A DNA stretch of 64,000 nucleotides from Brotaphodocola sp003480315 (GTDB taxonomy: Bacteria; Bacillota; Clostridia; Lachnospirales; Lachnospiraceae): the NCBI RefSeq assembly GCF_964246085.1, contig NZ_CAXTPD010000016.1. One strand, 5' to 3'. Positions 9,343-17,279 of this stretch are shown here, one piece after another. Position 1 is the stretch's first letter; every line of letters starts with the position of its first letter. Below the pieces are notes generated by a model, which saw only the letters and a list, made by a program, of their open reading frames with translations, searched no databases and had not been told where the DNA came from. The position numbers and the translations under genes are program-made.

Positions 9343-9408
9343 AAAAGGGTGTGTAAAATATCAGATATCTGGATCATCAGGCCAGCGCACGGAACGCGAA
9401 AAAATGAA

Positions 9409-9456
9409 AAGTCATTGTAAAACAGAATTTGTAAAACTGTTTTGCAATGGCTTTTT
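9409..9456 (+). terminator. Rho-independent terminator after the MATE gene
   Basis: A 16-base stem (AGTCATTGTAAAACAG at 9409-9424 pairing with CTGTTTTGCAATGGCT at 9436-9451, with G-U pairs) is followed by TTTTT. Confidence 0.8.
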
Positions 9457-9461
9457 TGCTG

Positions 9462-9483
9462 TTTTTACATAAATTTTAACTGA
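9462..9483 (+). promoter_or_regulatory. PhoP-box-like 11-bp repeats before the phoH relic
   Basis: TTTTACATAAA (9462-9472) and TTTTAACTGAA (9473-9483) are two adjacent 11-bp repeats resembling the TT(A/T)ACA-N5 pattern of Gram-positive PhoP sites. They sit just after the MATE terminator and about 70 bases before the phoH start. A better three-repeat copy occurs at 10644. Confidence 0.5.
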
Positions 9484-9550
9484 ATAGAATTTAAACCTCA
9501 TATTTCACCGCTATACTTCCTGTATACAAAAAGAGAGGGTGATCCAAAAC

Positions 9551-9941
9551 ATGAAATGTTACGTGCTTGATACCAATGTTTTAATTCAGACTCCGGCTTC
9601 AATGGATGTCTTTGAAGAAAATCAGATTGTTACGATTCATGCGGATCAGTCCGCTAAAAAAACACATCTGGCGCGTGTCGAGGGGGACAATTTGAAAAAG
9701 CTGGATTATCGAAAGATGAAACCCTATGGAATTTCCCCACGCAATACCGGACAGTATTTTTTGCAGGAAGCACTGATGCAGCCTGCTGAGAAAGCACCGC
9801 TTGTGATTGTAAAAGGAGCAAATGGATTATCTTATGCGTCGGAACATATGAAGGGCAAGTCCGCTTTGCTGGCAGATTACCATGAATATGGAAGAATGTG
9901 AACGGTCGGAGCTTGCCCTGGATGCATGCAAACGTTTGTAA
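9551..9941 (+). pseudogene. phoH-like (PIN + P-loop ATPase) relic with large internal deletions
   Basis: The ATG-initiated frame gives KCYVLDTNVLIQTP and VFEEN, the start of the PIN nuclease domain of a PhoH/YlaK-type protein. It then jumps to KMKPYGISPRNTGQYFLQEALM, the lead-in to the PhoH ATPase domain, and breaks near the P-loop. The 120-codon frame stops at 9901. From about 9852 to the TAA at 9939-9941 a second frame encodes SPLCWQITMNMEECERSELA, the conserved PhoH C-terminal tail. PIN start, ATPase start and tail are thus present, but more than 300 residues between them are gone. PhoH is a phosphate-starvation ATPase in many bacteria, matching the Pho-box-like site upstream. Confidence 0.75.
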
Positions 9942-9980
9942 CGCATTTGAAAAGGAAAAAAAGAAGGAAGAAAAATCTAC

Positions 9981-10643
9981 ATGAAACCAGATATTACAGA
10001 GATCCGAAAAGATAAAGAAATCAATTTACTGATTGAAAAGGGAAATGAGGTTCTTCGGGAGCTTGGCTATACGGAGCATTCGCGGAAACACGCGGCAAAA
10101 GCAGCGGAGACCGCTGGTATGATCTTAAAAGAGCTGGGCTACAAAAAGAGAACCATTCAACTGGCAAAAATTGCCGGATATATGCATGATATTGGAAATA
10201 GCGTAAACCGTCATGACCATGCGCATAGCGGAGCAATTCTGGCTTATGGAATCTTAAAAGAACGCAATATGGAGCTGGAACAGATCCTTACGGTCACTGC
10301 TGCCATCGGACATCATGATGAGGGCACCGGAACGGCCATCGACCCGGTCTCAGCCGCTTTAATCCTTGCTGATAAAACAGATGTCAGAAGAAACCGGGTA
10401 CAGAATCCCAACAAAGCCAAATTCGATATCCACGACCGTGTAAATTATGCGGCACTTTCTTCCAACCTTAAAATTGACCAGGAAAAGCGTCTGATCCAGA
10501 TGAACCTGGAGCTGGATGATTCCATCTGCAGCCTGATGGATTATTTTGAGATTTTTCTGGAGCGCATGCTCATGTGCAAAAGGGCCGCGGAGTGTCTGAA
10601 CTGCCGGTTCCGCCTGGTGGCGAATGGAAGTAAGCTTTGCTGA
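9981..10643 (+). CDS. HD-domain phosphohydrolase
   Basis: A 220-residue soluble metal-dependent phosphohydrolase of the HD superfamily. Metal ligands are visible in order: TEHSRKH (31-37), the HD pair of YMHDIGN (69-70), HDHAHSG (78-84), HHDEGTG near 113 and the late Asp in LADKTD near 130. The last 30 residues contain a Cys cluster (MCKRAAECLNCRF) that might bind a metal. The substrate is unknown; family members act on nucleotides, (p)ppGpp or cyclic dinucleotides. It starts 39 bases after the phoH relic and so probably shares its Pho-type promoter, and it is followed immediately by a second Pho-box array. Confidence 0.8.
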   Translation: MKPDITEIRKDKEINLLIEKGNEVLRELGYTEHSRKHAAKAAETAGMILKELGYKKRTIQLAKIAGYMHDIGNSVNRHDHAHSGAILAYGILKERNMELEQILTVTAAIGHHDEGTGTAIDPVSAALILADKTDVRRNRVQNPNKAKFDIHDRVNYAALSSNLKIDQEKRLIQMNLELDDSICSLMDYFEIFLERMLMCKRAAECLNCRFRLVANGSKLC

Positions 10644-10676
10644 TTTTACATGGATTTAACATTCTCTTAACTGCGG
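10644..10676 (+). promoter_or_regulatory. Triple 11-bp PhoP-box-like array before the Na/Pi symporter
   Basis: Three contiguous 11-bp units, TTTTACATGGA, TTTAACATTCT and CTTAACTGCGG, begin right after the upstream stop codon. The central pair reads TTAACA-N5-TTAACT, a near-perfect match to the known Bacillus-type PhoP site. The next gene is a phosphate transporter, a classical Pho target. A TATATGCT-like -10 lies near 10704. Confidence 0.65.
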
Positions 10677-10762
10677 TGAGATAGAGAAATTCTCACTGCT
10701 GGTATATGCTGAAAAGGATGAGTAAATGAATTTGTCGAGTATGTACAAAGGAGAAGGAAAAC

Positions 10763-12490
10763 ATGAACGAAAACGTTAAGATCTTTTTTGGCCTCATCGG
10801 TGGTCTTGCCCTGTTTTTATATGGCATGAACAGCATGAGTGACGCACTTCAGAAGGCCGCGGGAGAGGGAATGAAAAAGATACTCAGCTTTCTTACCAGA
10901 AATGCAGTAATGGGAGCTCTGGCAGGAGCACTGGTGACTGCAGTTTTACAGAGCAGCTCCGCCACGACCGTCATGGTGATCGGATTTGTCAGTGCAGGTC
11001 TGATGAGTCTTCCTCAGGCCATTTCCGTTATTTTCGGTGCCAATATCGGTACGACCATGACGGCCCAGCTGATGGCATTTAAGATCAGCAATTATATTTA
11101 TCCGATTATTTTTATCGGTTTTCTTCTGAATTTTATCAGCAAAAAAGAAAAAATTGAAAATATCGGTATGGTTATTTTCTCTTTCGGGCTGCTTTTTGAA
11201 GGAATTGAAATTATGGGTAGTGTTATGAAACCACTTGCCAGCAGTCCGTTTTTTGTAGACATGATGGGAAAGGTTTCCCATATTCCGGTTCTTGGTGTTT
11301 TGCTTGGTGCCGGTATGACGCTTGTGGTACAGAGCAGTTCCGCAACGATCGCGGTTTTGCAGAATTTTGCATCTCAGGCCGGTCCGGATGGTGTAACCAG
11401 TGTCATTGGACTCACCGGAGCGATTCCGATTCTTCTGGGCGATAACATCGGTACCACGATCACCGCACTTCTTGCTTCAATCGGCCAGTCCAAAAACGCA
11501 AAAAGAACTGCACTGGCTCACAGTGTTTTTAACATTACGGGAAGTATAGTATTTTTATTTCTGATTCCGCTACTGGCAGCTTTTGTACGTTTTATTTCTC
11601 CAAAAGGGCCGGAGCTGGATGTGATTTCCAGGCAGATCGCAAATGCACATACGACGTTCAATATTGTCTGCACCCTGATATGGCTTCCGTTAATCTCGGT
11701 TATGGTAAAGATCGTTACCTGTCTGGTGCGCGGGCAGGATCAGCAGGAGCGCCAGACCTTTGAACCGCAATTCCTGGAAAACCGGGTTCTGACGCAGCCT
11801 GCAGCGGCTCTTTATCTGGTTTCTGAGGAGATCCAGCGTGTCTCTGATTTTACCAGGCAGATGATGGATAGCATGAAGCTTGCATTTGTGGGAAAAGAAC
11901 CACTGGCAGCGTATCAGAATTTTAAAGAGATGCATTTTGCGGTGAAGAAGCTTCAGGAACAGATTGGCAGTTATATTGTAAAAATGTTTGCCAGCGGTAC
12001 CCTGACCGAACAGCAGTCAGAACAGGCCGCAGGTCTGCTTTACATCAACAACAACATTGACCGTATCGCTGACCGCTGCGAGGAAATCGGTACAGTGGCT
12101 GAATTTTCCCAGGAGCATGGCGGCGTTTTTTCCGCAGAGGCCCTGCATGAGCTGGAGACAGGGATTGGAACACTAAAAAATCTGTTTGTGACTGCCATGC
12201 AGGCTCTGGAAAATGGAGATAAGGATATTGTAGCAAAGGTATCAAAGGATAAAAACAAAATCCGTAAGCTTCAGAAACAGAATAACAAGGCTCATATGGC
12301 ACGTATTAAGAAAAATACCTGTTCTTCCGATCTGACCATGCAGTATTCTAATATGCTCTACAATATTGACCGTATTGCAGACAACTGTGTCAGCATTTCT
12401 GAAGAAGCCATGGATAACATTTCCTTCCAGAAATTGTATCAGAACAATGCTGAGCAGGATCAATCGAAAACCGGAGGCACAGCAGAATGA
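10763..12490 (+). CDS. Na+/phosphate cotransporter, NptA/YjbB type with PhoU-like C-terminal domain
   Basis: A 575-residue membrane protein. The N-terminal half (about 1-315) has two inverted Na/Pi-symporter repeats, each with the signature QSSSAT (63-68 and near 190) plus the GANIGTT and GDNIGTT motifs. The C-terminal half (about 340-560) is soluble and helical with PhoU-like repeats (INNNIDRIADRCEEI, LYNIDRIADNC). It imports inorganic phosphate with sodium. A strong AAAGGAG precedes the ATG, and a PhoP-box-like array lies about 90 bases upstream. After the TGA stop the same frame stays open for 31 further codons (encoding NLSEEQILKIYEKTYRNWSE and flanks) to a TGA that overlaps the pfkA start as ATGA, suggesting the annotated stop is a recent truncation. 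Confidence 0.9.
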   Translation: MNENVKIFFGLIGGLALFLYGMNSMSDALQKAAGEGMKKILSFLTRNAVMGALAGALVTAVLQSSSATTVMVIGFVSAGLMSLPQAISVIFGANIGTTMTAQLMAFKISNYIYPIIFIGFLLNFISKKEKIENIGMVIFSFGLLFEGIEIMGSVMKPLASSPFFVDMMGKVSHIPVLGVLLGAGMTLVVQSSSATIAVLQNFASQAGPDGVTSVIGLTGAIPILLGDNIGTTITALLASIGQSKNAKRTALAHSVFNITGSIVFLFLIPLLAAFVRFISPKGPELDVISRQIANAHTTFNIVCTLIWLPLISVMVKIVTCLVRGQDQQERQTFEPQFLENRVLTQPAAALYLVSEEIQRVSDFTRQMMDSMKLAFVGKEPLAAYQNFKEMHFAVKKLQEQIGSYIVKMFASGTLTEQQSEQAAGLLYINNNIDRIADRCEEIGTVAEFSQEHGGVFSAEALHELETGIGTLKNLFVTAMQALENGDKDIVAKVSKDKNKIRKLQKQNNKAHMARIKKNTCSSDLTMQYSNMLYNIDRIADNCVSISEEAMDNISFQKLYQNNAEQDQSKTGGTAE

Positions 12491-12582
12491 GACGGACAGG
12501 CAGAGAATCCGGTGCAGAATTTATCAGAAGAGCAGATCCTCAAAATTTACGAAAAAACCTATAGAAACTGGAGCGAAGTAAG

Positions 12583-13656
12583 ATGAAGAAAATCGGAATC
12601 CTGACCAGCGGCGGCGACTGCCAGAGCTTAAATGCGGCTATGCGCGGAGTTGCCAAGGCGCTGTATGAAAAAGAAGCCGAGATTGAGATTTATGGAATTT
12701 TAGATGGCTATAAGGGCCTGATCTATGGAAACAGAAAAAAGATGAAGCCTTCCGATTTTTCCGGGATCCTGACGATTGGCGGAACCATTCTCGGAACCTC
12801 AAGACAACCCTTTAAGCAGATGCAGGTTCCGGATGAGCAGGGGCTGGATAAGGTCAAGGCCATGAAGAATCATTACCGCAAATGGAAGCTGGACTGTCTT
12901 GTGATCCTTGGCGGAAACGGAACGCACAAGACTGCCAATCTGTTAAAGCAGGAAGGCCTCAACGTGGTTACCCTTCCCAAAACCATCGATAATGATATCT
13001 GGGGAACTGACATGACGTTTGGTTTTCACAGTGCCCTGGATATCGCAACACATGCCATTGACTGCATCCATACGACGGCAGCTTCCCACAGCCGGATCTT
13101 TATTGTGGAAGTGATGGGACATAAAACCGGATGGCTTACCCTTCATGCCGGAATTGCCGGAGGAGCCGATGTCATTCTTTTGCCGGAATTGCCCTATGAT
13201 ATCCACAAGGTAGCTGATGCGCTGAAACAGCGCACTGAGAACGGAAAGCATTTTTCCATTCTGGCCGTGGCGGAAGGCGCAATCTCCAAAGAAGATGCCG
13301 CCCTGACCAGGAGCGAATACAAAAAGAAAAAATCCAAAAATACTTGTCCCTCCATTGCATATGAAATCGCAGATCAGCTGGCCGCTGAAACCGGACAGGA
13401 GGTTCGCATTACCATACCGGGACATACACAGAGAGGTGGAAGTCCCAATGCCTATGACCGGGTTCTGGCATCACGGCTTGGTTCCTTTGCTGCACAGCTG
13501 ATCCTGGAAGAGCAGTATGGATTTATGGTAGCTTTACGGGATGGTAAGCTGGTTACAGTCCCGCTGGAGGAAGTAAGCGGAAAACTGAAAACGGTACCGC
13601 CAGAGCATGAAATGATCGCGCAGGCAAAGGAGATAGGGATTTGCTTTGGAAACTGA
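12583..13656 (+). CDS. pfkA: 6-phosphofructokinase
   Basis: A 357-residue phosphofructokinase, phosphorylating fructose 6-phosphate. The glycine-rich phosphate-donor site GILTSGGDCQSLNAAMRG is at 4-21. The catalytic block PKTIDNDIWGTDMTFGFHSA is near 127-146. IVEVMGHKTGWL and GHTQRGGSPNAYDR bind the sugar phosphate. In PFKs the residue after the second Gly of the GGD motif and the one preceding the KTIDND block help decide ATP versus pyrophosphate use. I did not assign the donor, and a PPi-dependent enzyme is possible given the neighbouring phosphate and polyphosphate genes. Co-transcription with the Na/Pi symporter is likely. Confidence 0.88.
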   Translation: MKKIGILTSGGDCQSLNAAMRGVAKALYEKEAEIEIYGILDGYKGLIYGNRKKMKPSDFSGILTIGGTILGTSRQPFKQMQVPDEQGLDKVKAMKNHYRKWKLDCLVILGGNGTHKTANLLKQEGLNVVTLPKTIDNDIWGTDMTFGFHSALDIATHAIDCIHTTAASHSRIFIVEVMGHKTGWLTLHAGIAGGADVILLPELPYDIHKVADALKQRTENGKHFSILAVAEGAISKEDAALTRSEYKKKKSKNTCPSIAYEIADQLAAETGQEVRITIPGHTQRGGSPNAYDRVLASRLGSFAAQLILEEQYGFMVALRDGKLVTVPLEEVSGKLKTVPPEHEMIAQAKEIGICFGN

Positions 13657-13721
13657 TTGGAAAAATTTATTGTTACATAGAAAAACACGGGAGGCATTCC
13701 GTAACAACAGGAGGCATTAAC

Positions 13722-15800
13722 ATGGCTGCAAAAGCAAACACTGCAGAAGATAAACATACCGGCATTTACGTCAACCGCGAATTATCCTGGCTGAAATTCA
13801 ACGAACGCGTGCTCGAAGAGGCAGAAAATGAGAAGGTTCCGCTTTGTGAACGCATGTCCTTTCTTTCGATATATCAGTCCAATCTGGATGAGTTTTTTAT
13901 GGTCCGTGTCGGATCCCTGGAAGATATGAAATTACTGCCTGGCGACAACCGGGAAAATAAGACGAATATGACACCGCAGGAACAGATCGATGCCATTTTA
14001 AAGCGGGTCAACGTCTTAAACGACAGAAAGGATACGATATACACCCATGTAATGGAGCTGGTGGCCAAAGAAGGCGTGCACCTGGTCTCATTCAGGGATC
14101 TGAGCAAGGCAGATGGAAAATATCTGGAAGATTATTTCCGCAGGGAAGTACTTCCGTTGCTTTCTCTCATGATCGTTGGTCGTAAACAGCCGTTTCCGTT
14201 TTTAAAAGGACAGGAAATCTATGCACTTGCAATTCTTGGTACCAAAAGCGGAAAAGAAAAGATTGGAATTATTCCGTGCAGCAGTGAGATGATTCCACGG
14301 TTGATCCCGGTTCCCGGACTGGAATCTACCTACATGCTGTTGGAAGAGCTGATCCTGCATTTCCTCCCGGCTGCCTTTTCCGGTTATAAAGTACTGGAAA
14401 AATCGGTGTTGAGAGTTACCAGAAATGCGGATATTGATGTGAACAAGGTTTATGATGAGGATCTGAATTACCGGGATCAGATGGCCCAGGTTGTTAAATT
14501 AAGAAAAAAGCTGGCGCCGGTACGTCTGGAACTGACAAGAGATATAGCCCCGAAGATGGTGGATACCGTCTGCAATTATCTGGAACTGACCATGGATCAG
14601 GTTTTTTATTCGAAAGCTCCATTGGATCTGTCTTTCCTGTTTGCACTGGAAGATGTACTCCGTAAAAATCCGGACCTTGTATTTCCGAAACGGCTTCCTC
14701 AGTCTACCTCCCAGCTGGATTCCGCAAGCCCGATCATTCCGCAGATTCTGGATCATGACGTTCTGCTTTCCTATCCATATGAAAGCATCCGGCCGTTTTT
14801 AAATATGCTGTCAGAAGCAGCCAATGACCCCAAGGTAGTTTCTATCCGAATGACCTTATACCGTCTGGCAAAGAATTCCAAAGTTGTGGAGGCACTGGTA
14901 GAAGCAGCTGAAAACGGCAAACAGGTAGACGTGCTGGTGGAATTAAAGGCGCGCTTTGATGAAGCGAACAACATTGAGTGGAGCCGCCGCCTGGAAGACG
15001 CGGGCTGCCATGTCGTATATGGTATTGATGGTCTGAAGGTTCATTCTAAGCTGTGCCTTATAACCAGAAAAGACGGAAATAATATCCAGTATATCACGCA
15101 GGTTGGTACAGGAAATTACAATGAAAAAACATCCCGCATGTACACAGACCTTTCTTTGATCACCGCAAATACGGAGATCGGAGAGGACGCGCTGCGTGTA
15201 TTTCAGTCCATCCTGATCGGTGACACGGTGGAAAAATCAGAAAAATTACTGGTTGCCCCGAAATGCCTTCAGGAGCCTGTTCTTTCTATGATCGACAGGG
15301 AGATTCAGACCGCTTTGGCCGGAAAACCGGCGTACATCGGTATTAAGATCAATTCTCTTACCGATAAACGCATCATTGACAAGCTGGTAGAAGCCTCAAA
15401 AGCAGGTGTAAAGATTGAAATGGTCATAAGAGGAATCTGCTGCCTGAAATCCGGAGTTCCGGGAAAAACGGAAAACATACAGATACGCAGTATTGTAGGA
15501 CGTTATCTGGAGCATTCCAGAATCTATATATTCGGAACGCCGGAGCGCGACAGCATCTATATTTCCTCTGCAGATTTCATGACAAGGAATACGCTGCGCC
15601 GGGTTGAGGTGGCTGTACCGGTATATGACAACGGTTTAAAATGCCGGATCCGTGAAATGTTTTTAACGATGATGAGCGATAATGTTAAGGCCAGGGTACA
15701 GCAGCCGGACGGCAGCTACAAAATAGAGCCGGACGGCGATTCCAGCCTGAACGCACAGGAAACCCTCTTTGAAGAAGCTTATGCGGCCGCCCGCTCCTGA
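13722..15800 (+). CDS. ppk1: Polyphosphate kinase 1
   Basis: A 692-residue enzyme that reversibly polymerises the gamma phosphate of ATP into polyphosphate. The N-domain signature NRELSWLKFNERVLEEA opens the protein. The two phospholipase-D-like catalytic halves follow, with the autophosphorylated His in GLKVHSKLCLI near 455 and ILEHSRIYIFGTP near 600. SNLDEFFMVRVG is the usual N-terminal motif. I chose ATG at 13722 because AGGAGG lies 8 bases upstream and the protein then starts MAAKANTAEDK. The longer open frame from 13641 overlaps pfkA and looks non-coding. With Pi import upstream, the block should convert imported phosphate to stored polyphosphate. Confidence 0.93.
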   Translation: MAAKANTAEDKHTGIYVNRELSWLKFNERVLEEAENEKVPLCERMSFLSIYQSNLDEFFMVRVGSLEDMKLLPGDNRENKTNMTPQEQIDAILKRVNVLNDRKDTIYTHVMELVAKEGVHLVSFRDLSKADGKYLEDYFRREVLPLLSLMIVGRKQPFPFLKGQEIYALAILGTKSGKEKIGIIPCSSEMIPRLIPVPGLESTYMLLEELILHFLPAAFSGYKVLEKSVLRVTRNADIDVNKVYDEDLNYRDQMAQVVKLRKKLAPVRLELTRDIAPKMVDTVCNYLELTMDQVFYSKAPLDLSFLFALEDVLRKNPDLVFPKRLPQSTSQLDSASPIIPQILDHDVLLSYPYESIRPFLNMLSEAANDPKVVSIRMTLYRLAKNSKVVEALVEAAENGKQVDVLVELKARFDEANNIEWSRRLEDAGCHVVYGIDGLKVHSKLCLITRKDGNNIQYITQVGTGNYNEKTSRMYTDLSLITANTEIGEDALRVFQSILIGDTVEKSEKLLVAPKCLQEPVLSMIDREIQTALAGKPAYIGIKINSLTDKRIIDKLVEASKAGVKIEMVIRGICCLKSGVPGKTENIQIRSIVGRYLEHSRIYIFGTPERDSIYISSADFMTRNTLRRVEVAVPVYDNGLKCRIREMFLTMMSDNVKARVQQPDGSYKIEPDGDSSLNAQETLFEEAYAAARS

Positions 15801-15834
15801 GCCGGCACGCATAAGCGAAAAAGGGACAAAAGCC

Positions 15835-15978
15835 CTAAGAAAACTGATGAAACAGTGTGATCAGCCTTTCCATGGGTGCAATGGCCTGCTTGCCTTTTAA
15901 TGTGACGATGGAGTAGTTTGTTTTCATGGCAGGATTGAAGAAACTGTTAAAACAGCTTGAACAGGAATTTTGATGGAA
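15835..15978 (-). pseudogene. Possible C-terminal relic of a LysR-type regulator
   Basis: Read on the minus strand, this gap encodes an open stretch ending NYSIVTLKGKQAIAP...LITLFHQFS then TAG. This resembles the tail of LysR-family effector domains (final strand, then the helix that closes the protein). No helix-turn-helix or start is present. It would have been divergent from the M20 gene, a common arrangement. The evidence is short and could be coincidental. Confidence 0.3.
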
Positions 15979-15987
15979 CAGGAGCAG

Positions 15988-16976
15988 ATGACTTATAAAG
16001 AAACAATTGATTTCGCAGGCCGTAGAATCACATCTTTCAGAGCTGGTTTCCCTGTCTGACCAGATTTATGATTTCGCAGAGCCTGGAATGGAAGAGATTC
16101 AGTCCAGCAGGCTTTTAACCGAATATCTGAAAGCAAAAGGATTTGAGGTGGAATGTGGAATTGCAGGACTTCCGACAGCCTTCCGGGCTGTATACGAGCA
16201 GGGCAGCGGTGGTCCGTCCTTTGGCTTTCTGGCAGAATATGATGCTATAAAAGATATCGGACATGCCTGCGGACACCACATGCAGGGACCGTCGGTGATC
16301 GGAGCCGCTCTGGCACTTCGTGATGTATGCGGTGAAGAGCCGTATAAGATCGTCATTTACGGAACGCCTGCAGAGGAGACGATCGGCGGAAAGATCATCA
16401 TGAAAGAAAAGGGCTGCTTTCAGGACATTGACATTGCGCTGATGATGCATGCGGCACCGAATACCTGTGTGGATGTCCGTTGTATGGCACTGGAATGCTA
16501 TTACGTGACTTTCCACGGCGTAGAAAGCCATGCTGCCATGAGCCCGCACAAGGGAAAGAGTGCCTTCGATTCCGCACTTCTGTCTTTCCAGGCCATTGAA
16601 TTTTTGCGGGAACATTTGCTGGAAGATTCCCGTATGCATTACACGATCCTCGATGCCGGCGGACCGTCCAACATTGTTCCGGGAAGGGCGAAGGCTGAAT
16701 ATACGCTGCGCTCTTACAGTACAGACTATCTGGAAAATGTGATTGTTCCAAGATTTCAGGATATTTTAAAGGGTGCCTGTCTTATGACCGGAACTACTTG
16801 TGAGATTAAGCGCAGCTATCCGTTCCAGGCCAAAATCCCATGTATGACATTAAACAATCTGATCATGGAAAATGCTGAGGAATTTAAAGCTCCGCAGCTT
16901 GCCGGACCAAGAGAAAAAACGGGTTCTACAGACTTTGGAAATGTAATGTATGATGTTCCGGGCTGCTGTACCTCCC
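15988..16976 (+). pseudogene. M20-family amidohydrolase, frameshifted at the start and cut at the 3' end
   Basis: This encodes an M20/AbgB-like metallopeptidase (zinc amidohydrolase of aminoacyl or indole-acetyl-type amides). The motifs GHACGHHMQGPS, PAEETIGGK, HAAPNT, GVESHAAMSP and GSTDFGNVMYDVPGCC are intact. The best start (ATG 15988 after AGGAG) reads MTYKETID and then needs a one-base shift near 16010-16020 to enter the frame giving AVESHLSELVSLSDQIYDFAEPG. The present open frame there has only a TTG start. After GCCTS at about 16976 homology ends abruptly. About 70 C-terminal residues (including the last zinc-site region) are replaced by mobile-element sequence, and the frame runs on to 17134. 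The missing 3' end was not found on the far side of the element. Confidence 0.75.
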
Positions 16977-17052
16977 GATACCGCCTCATTATAAATAATG
17001 GCTTTTGTAATTCCTTCGTTATCCGGTCAAAACGGCGGCTTATGATTGTTCC

Positions 17053-17101
17053 CAAAAAGGAAAAGCCGATAACCGCATTTTTAATCTGCGCGTTATCGGC
17101 T
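17053..17101 (-). terminator. Terminator at the end of the KTR/ABC transporter transcript
   Basis: On the minus strand the stem AGCCGATAACGCG pairs with CGGTTATCGGCT and is followed by TTTTCCTTTTT. It overlaps the last codons of the KTR gene. Confidence 0.75.
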
Positions 17102-17278
17102 CTGCGTCTGTGCGTCTGGCTCTTTGATAACTGATATATTCATTTGTTGTACGTTAATAAGGGTTTCCTGTTTGCATTTCGGGCAGTACAGGGGAAAGTT
17201 TTTCAGTTCGGTATCGTTCCGTATCTTCAACCTTGTTTTGCTGTGGCATATGGGGCATATTATCCATTCGGTATTCAT
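17093..17278 (-). CDS. Cysteine-rich KTR-domain small protein
   Basis: A 61-residue zinc-ribbon-like protein with two CxxC pairs (CPICHSKTR and CPKCKQET) followed by VIKEPDAQTQSR. I recognise it as the KTR small protein carried by many Tn916-family and related conjugative elements. Its function is unknown. It lies 1 base after the ABC gene on the same strand and so is the last gene of that transcript. Confidence 0.85.
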   Translation of the reverse strand: MNTEWIICPICHSKTRLKIRNDTELKNFPLYCPKCKQETLINVQQMNISVIKEPDAQTQSR

Positions 17279-17279
17279 A

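Noticed and set aside
13641..13721. Longer start for polyphosphate kinase overlapping pfkA
   Set aside because: The extra 27 residues are unlike Ppk, and a clear AGGAGG precedes ATG 13722.
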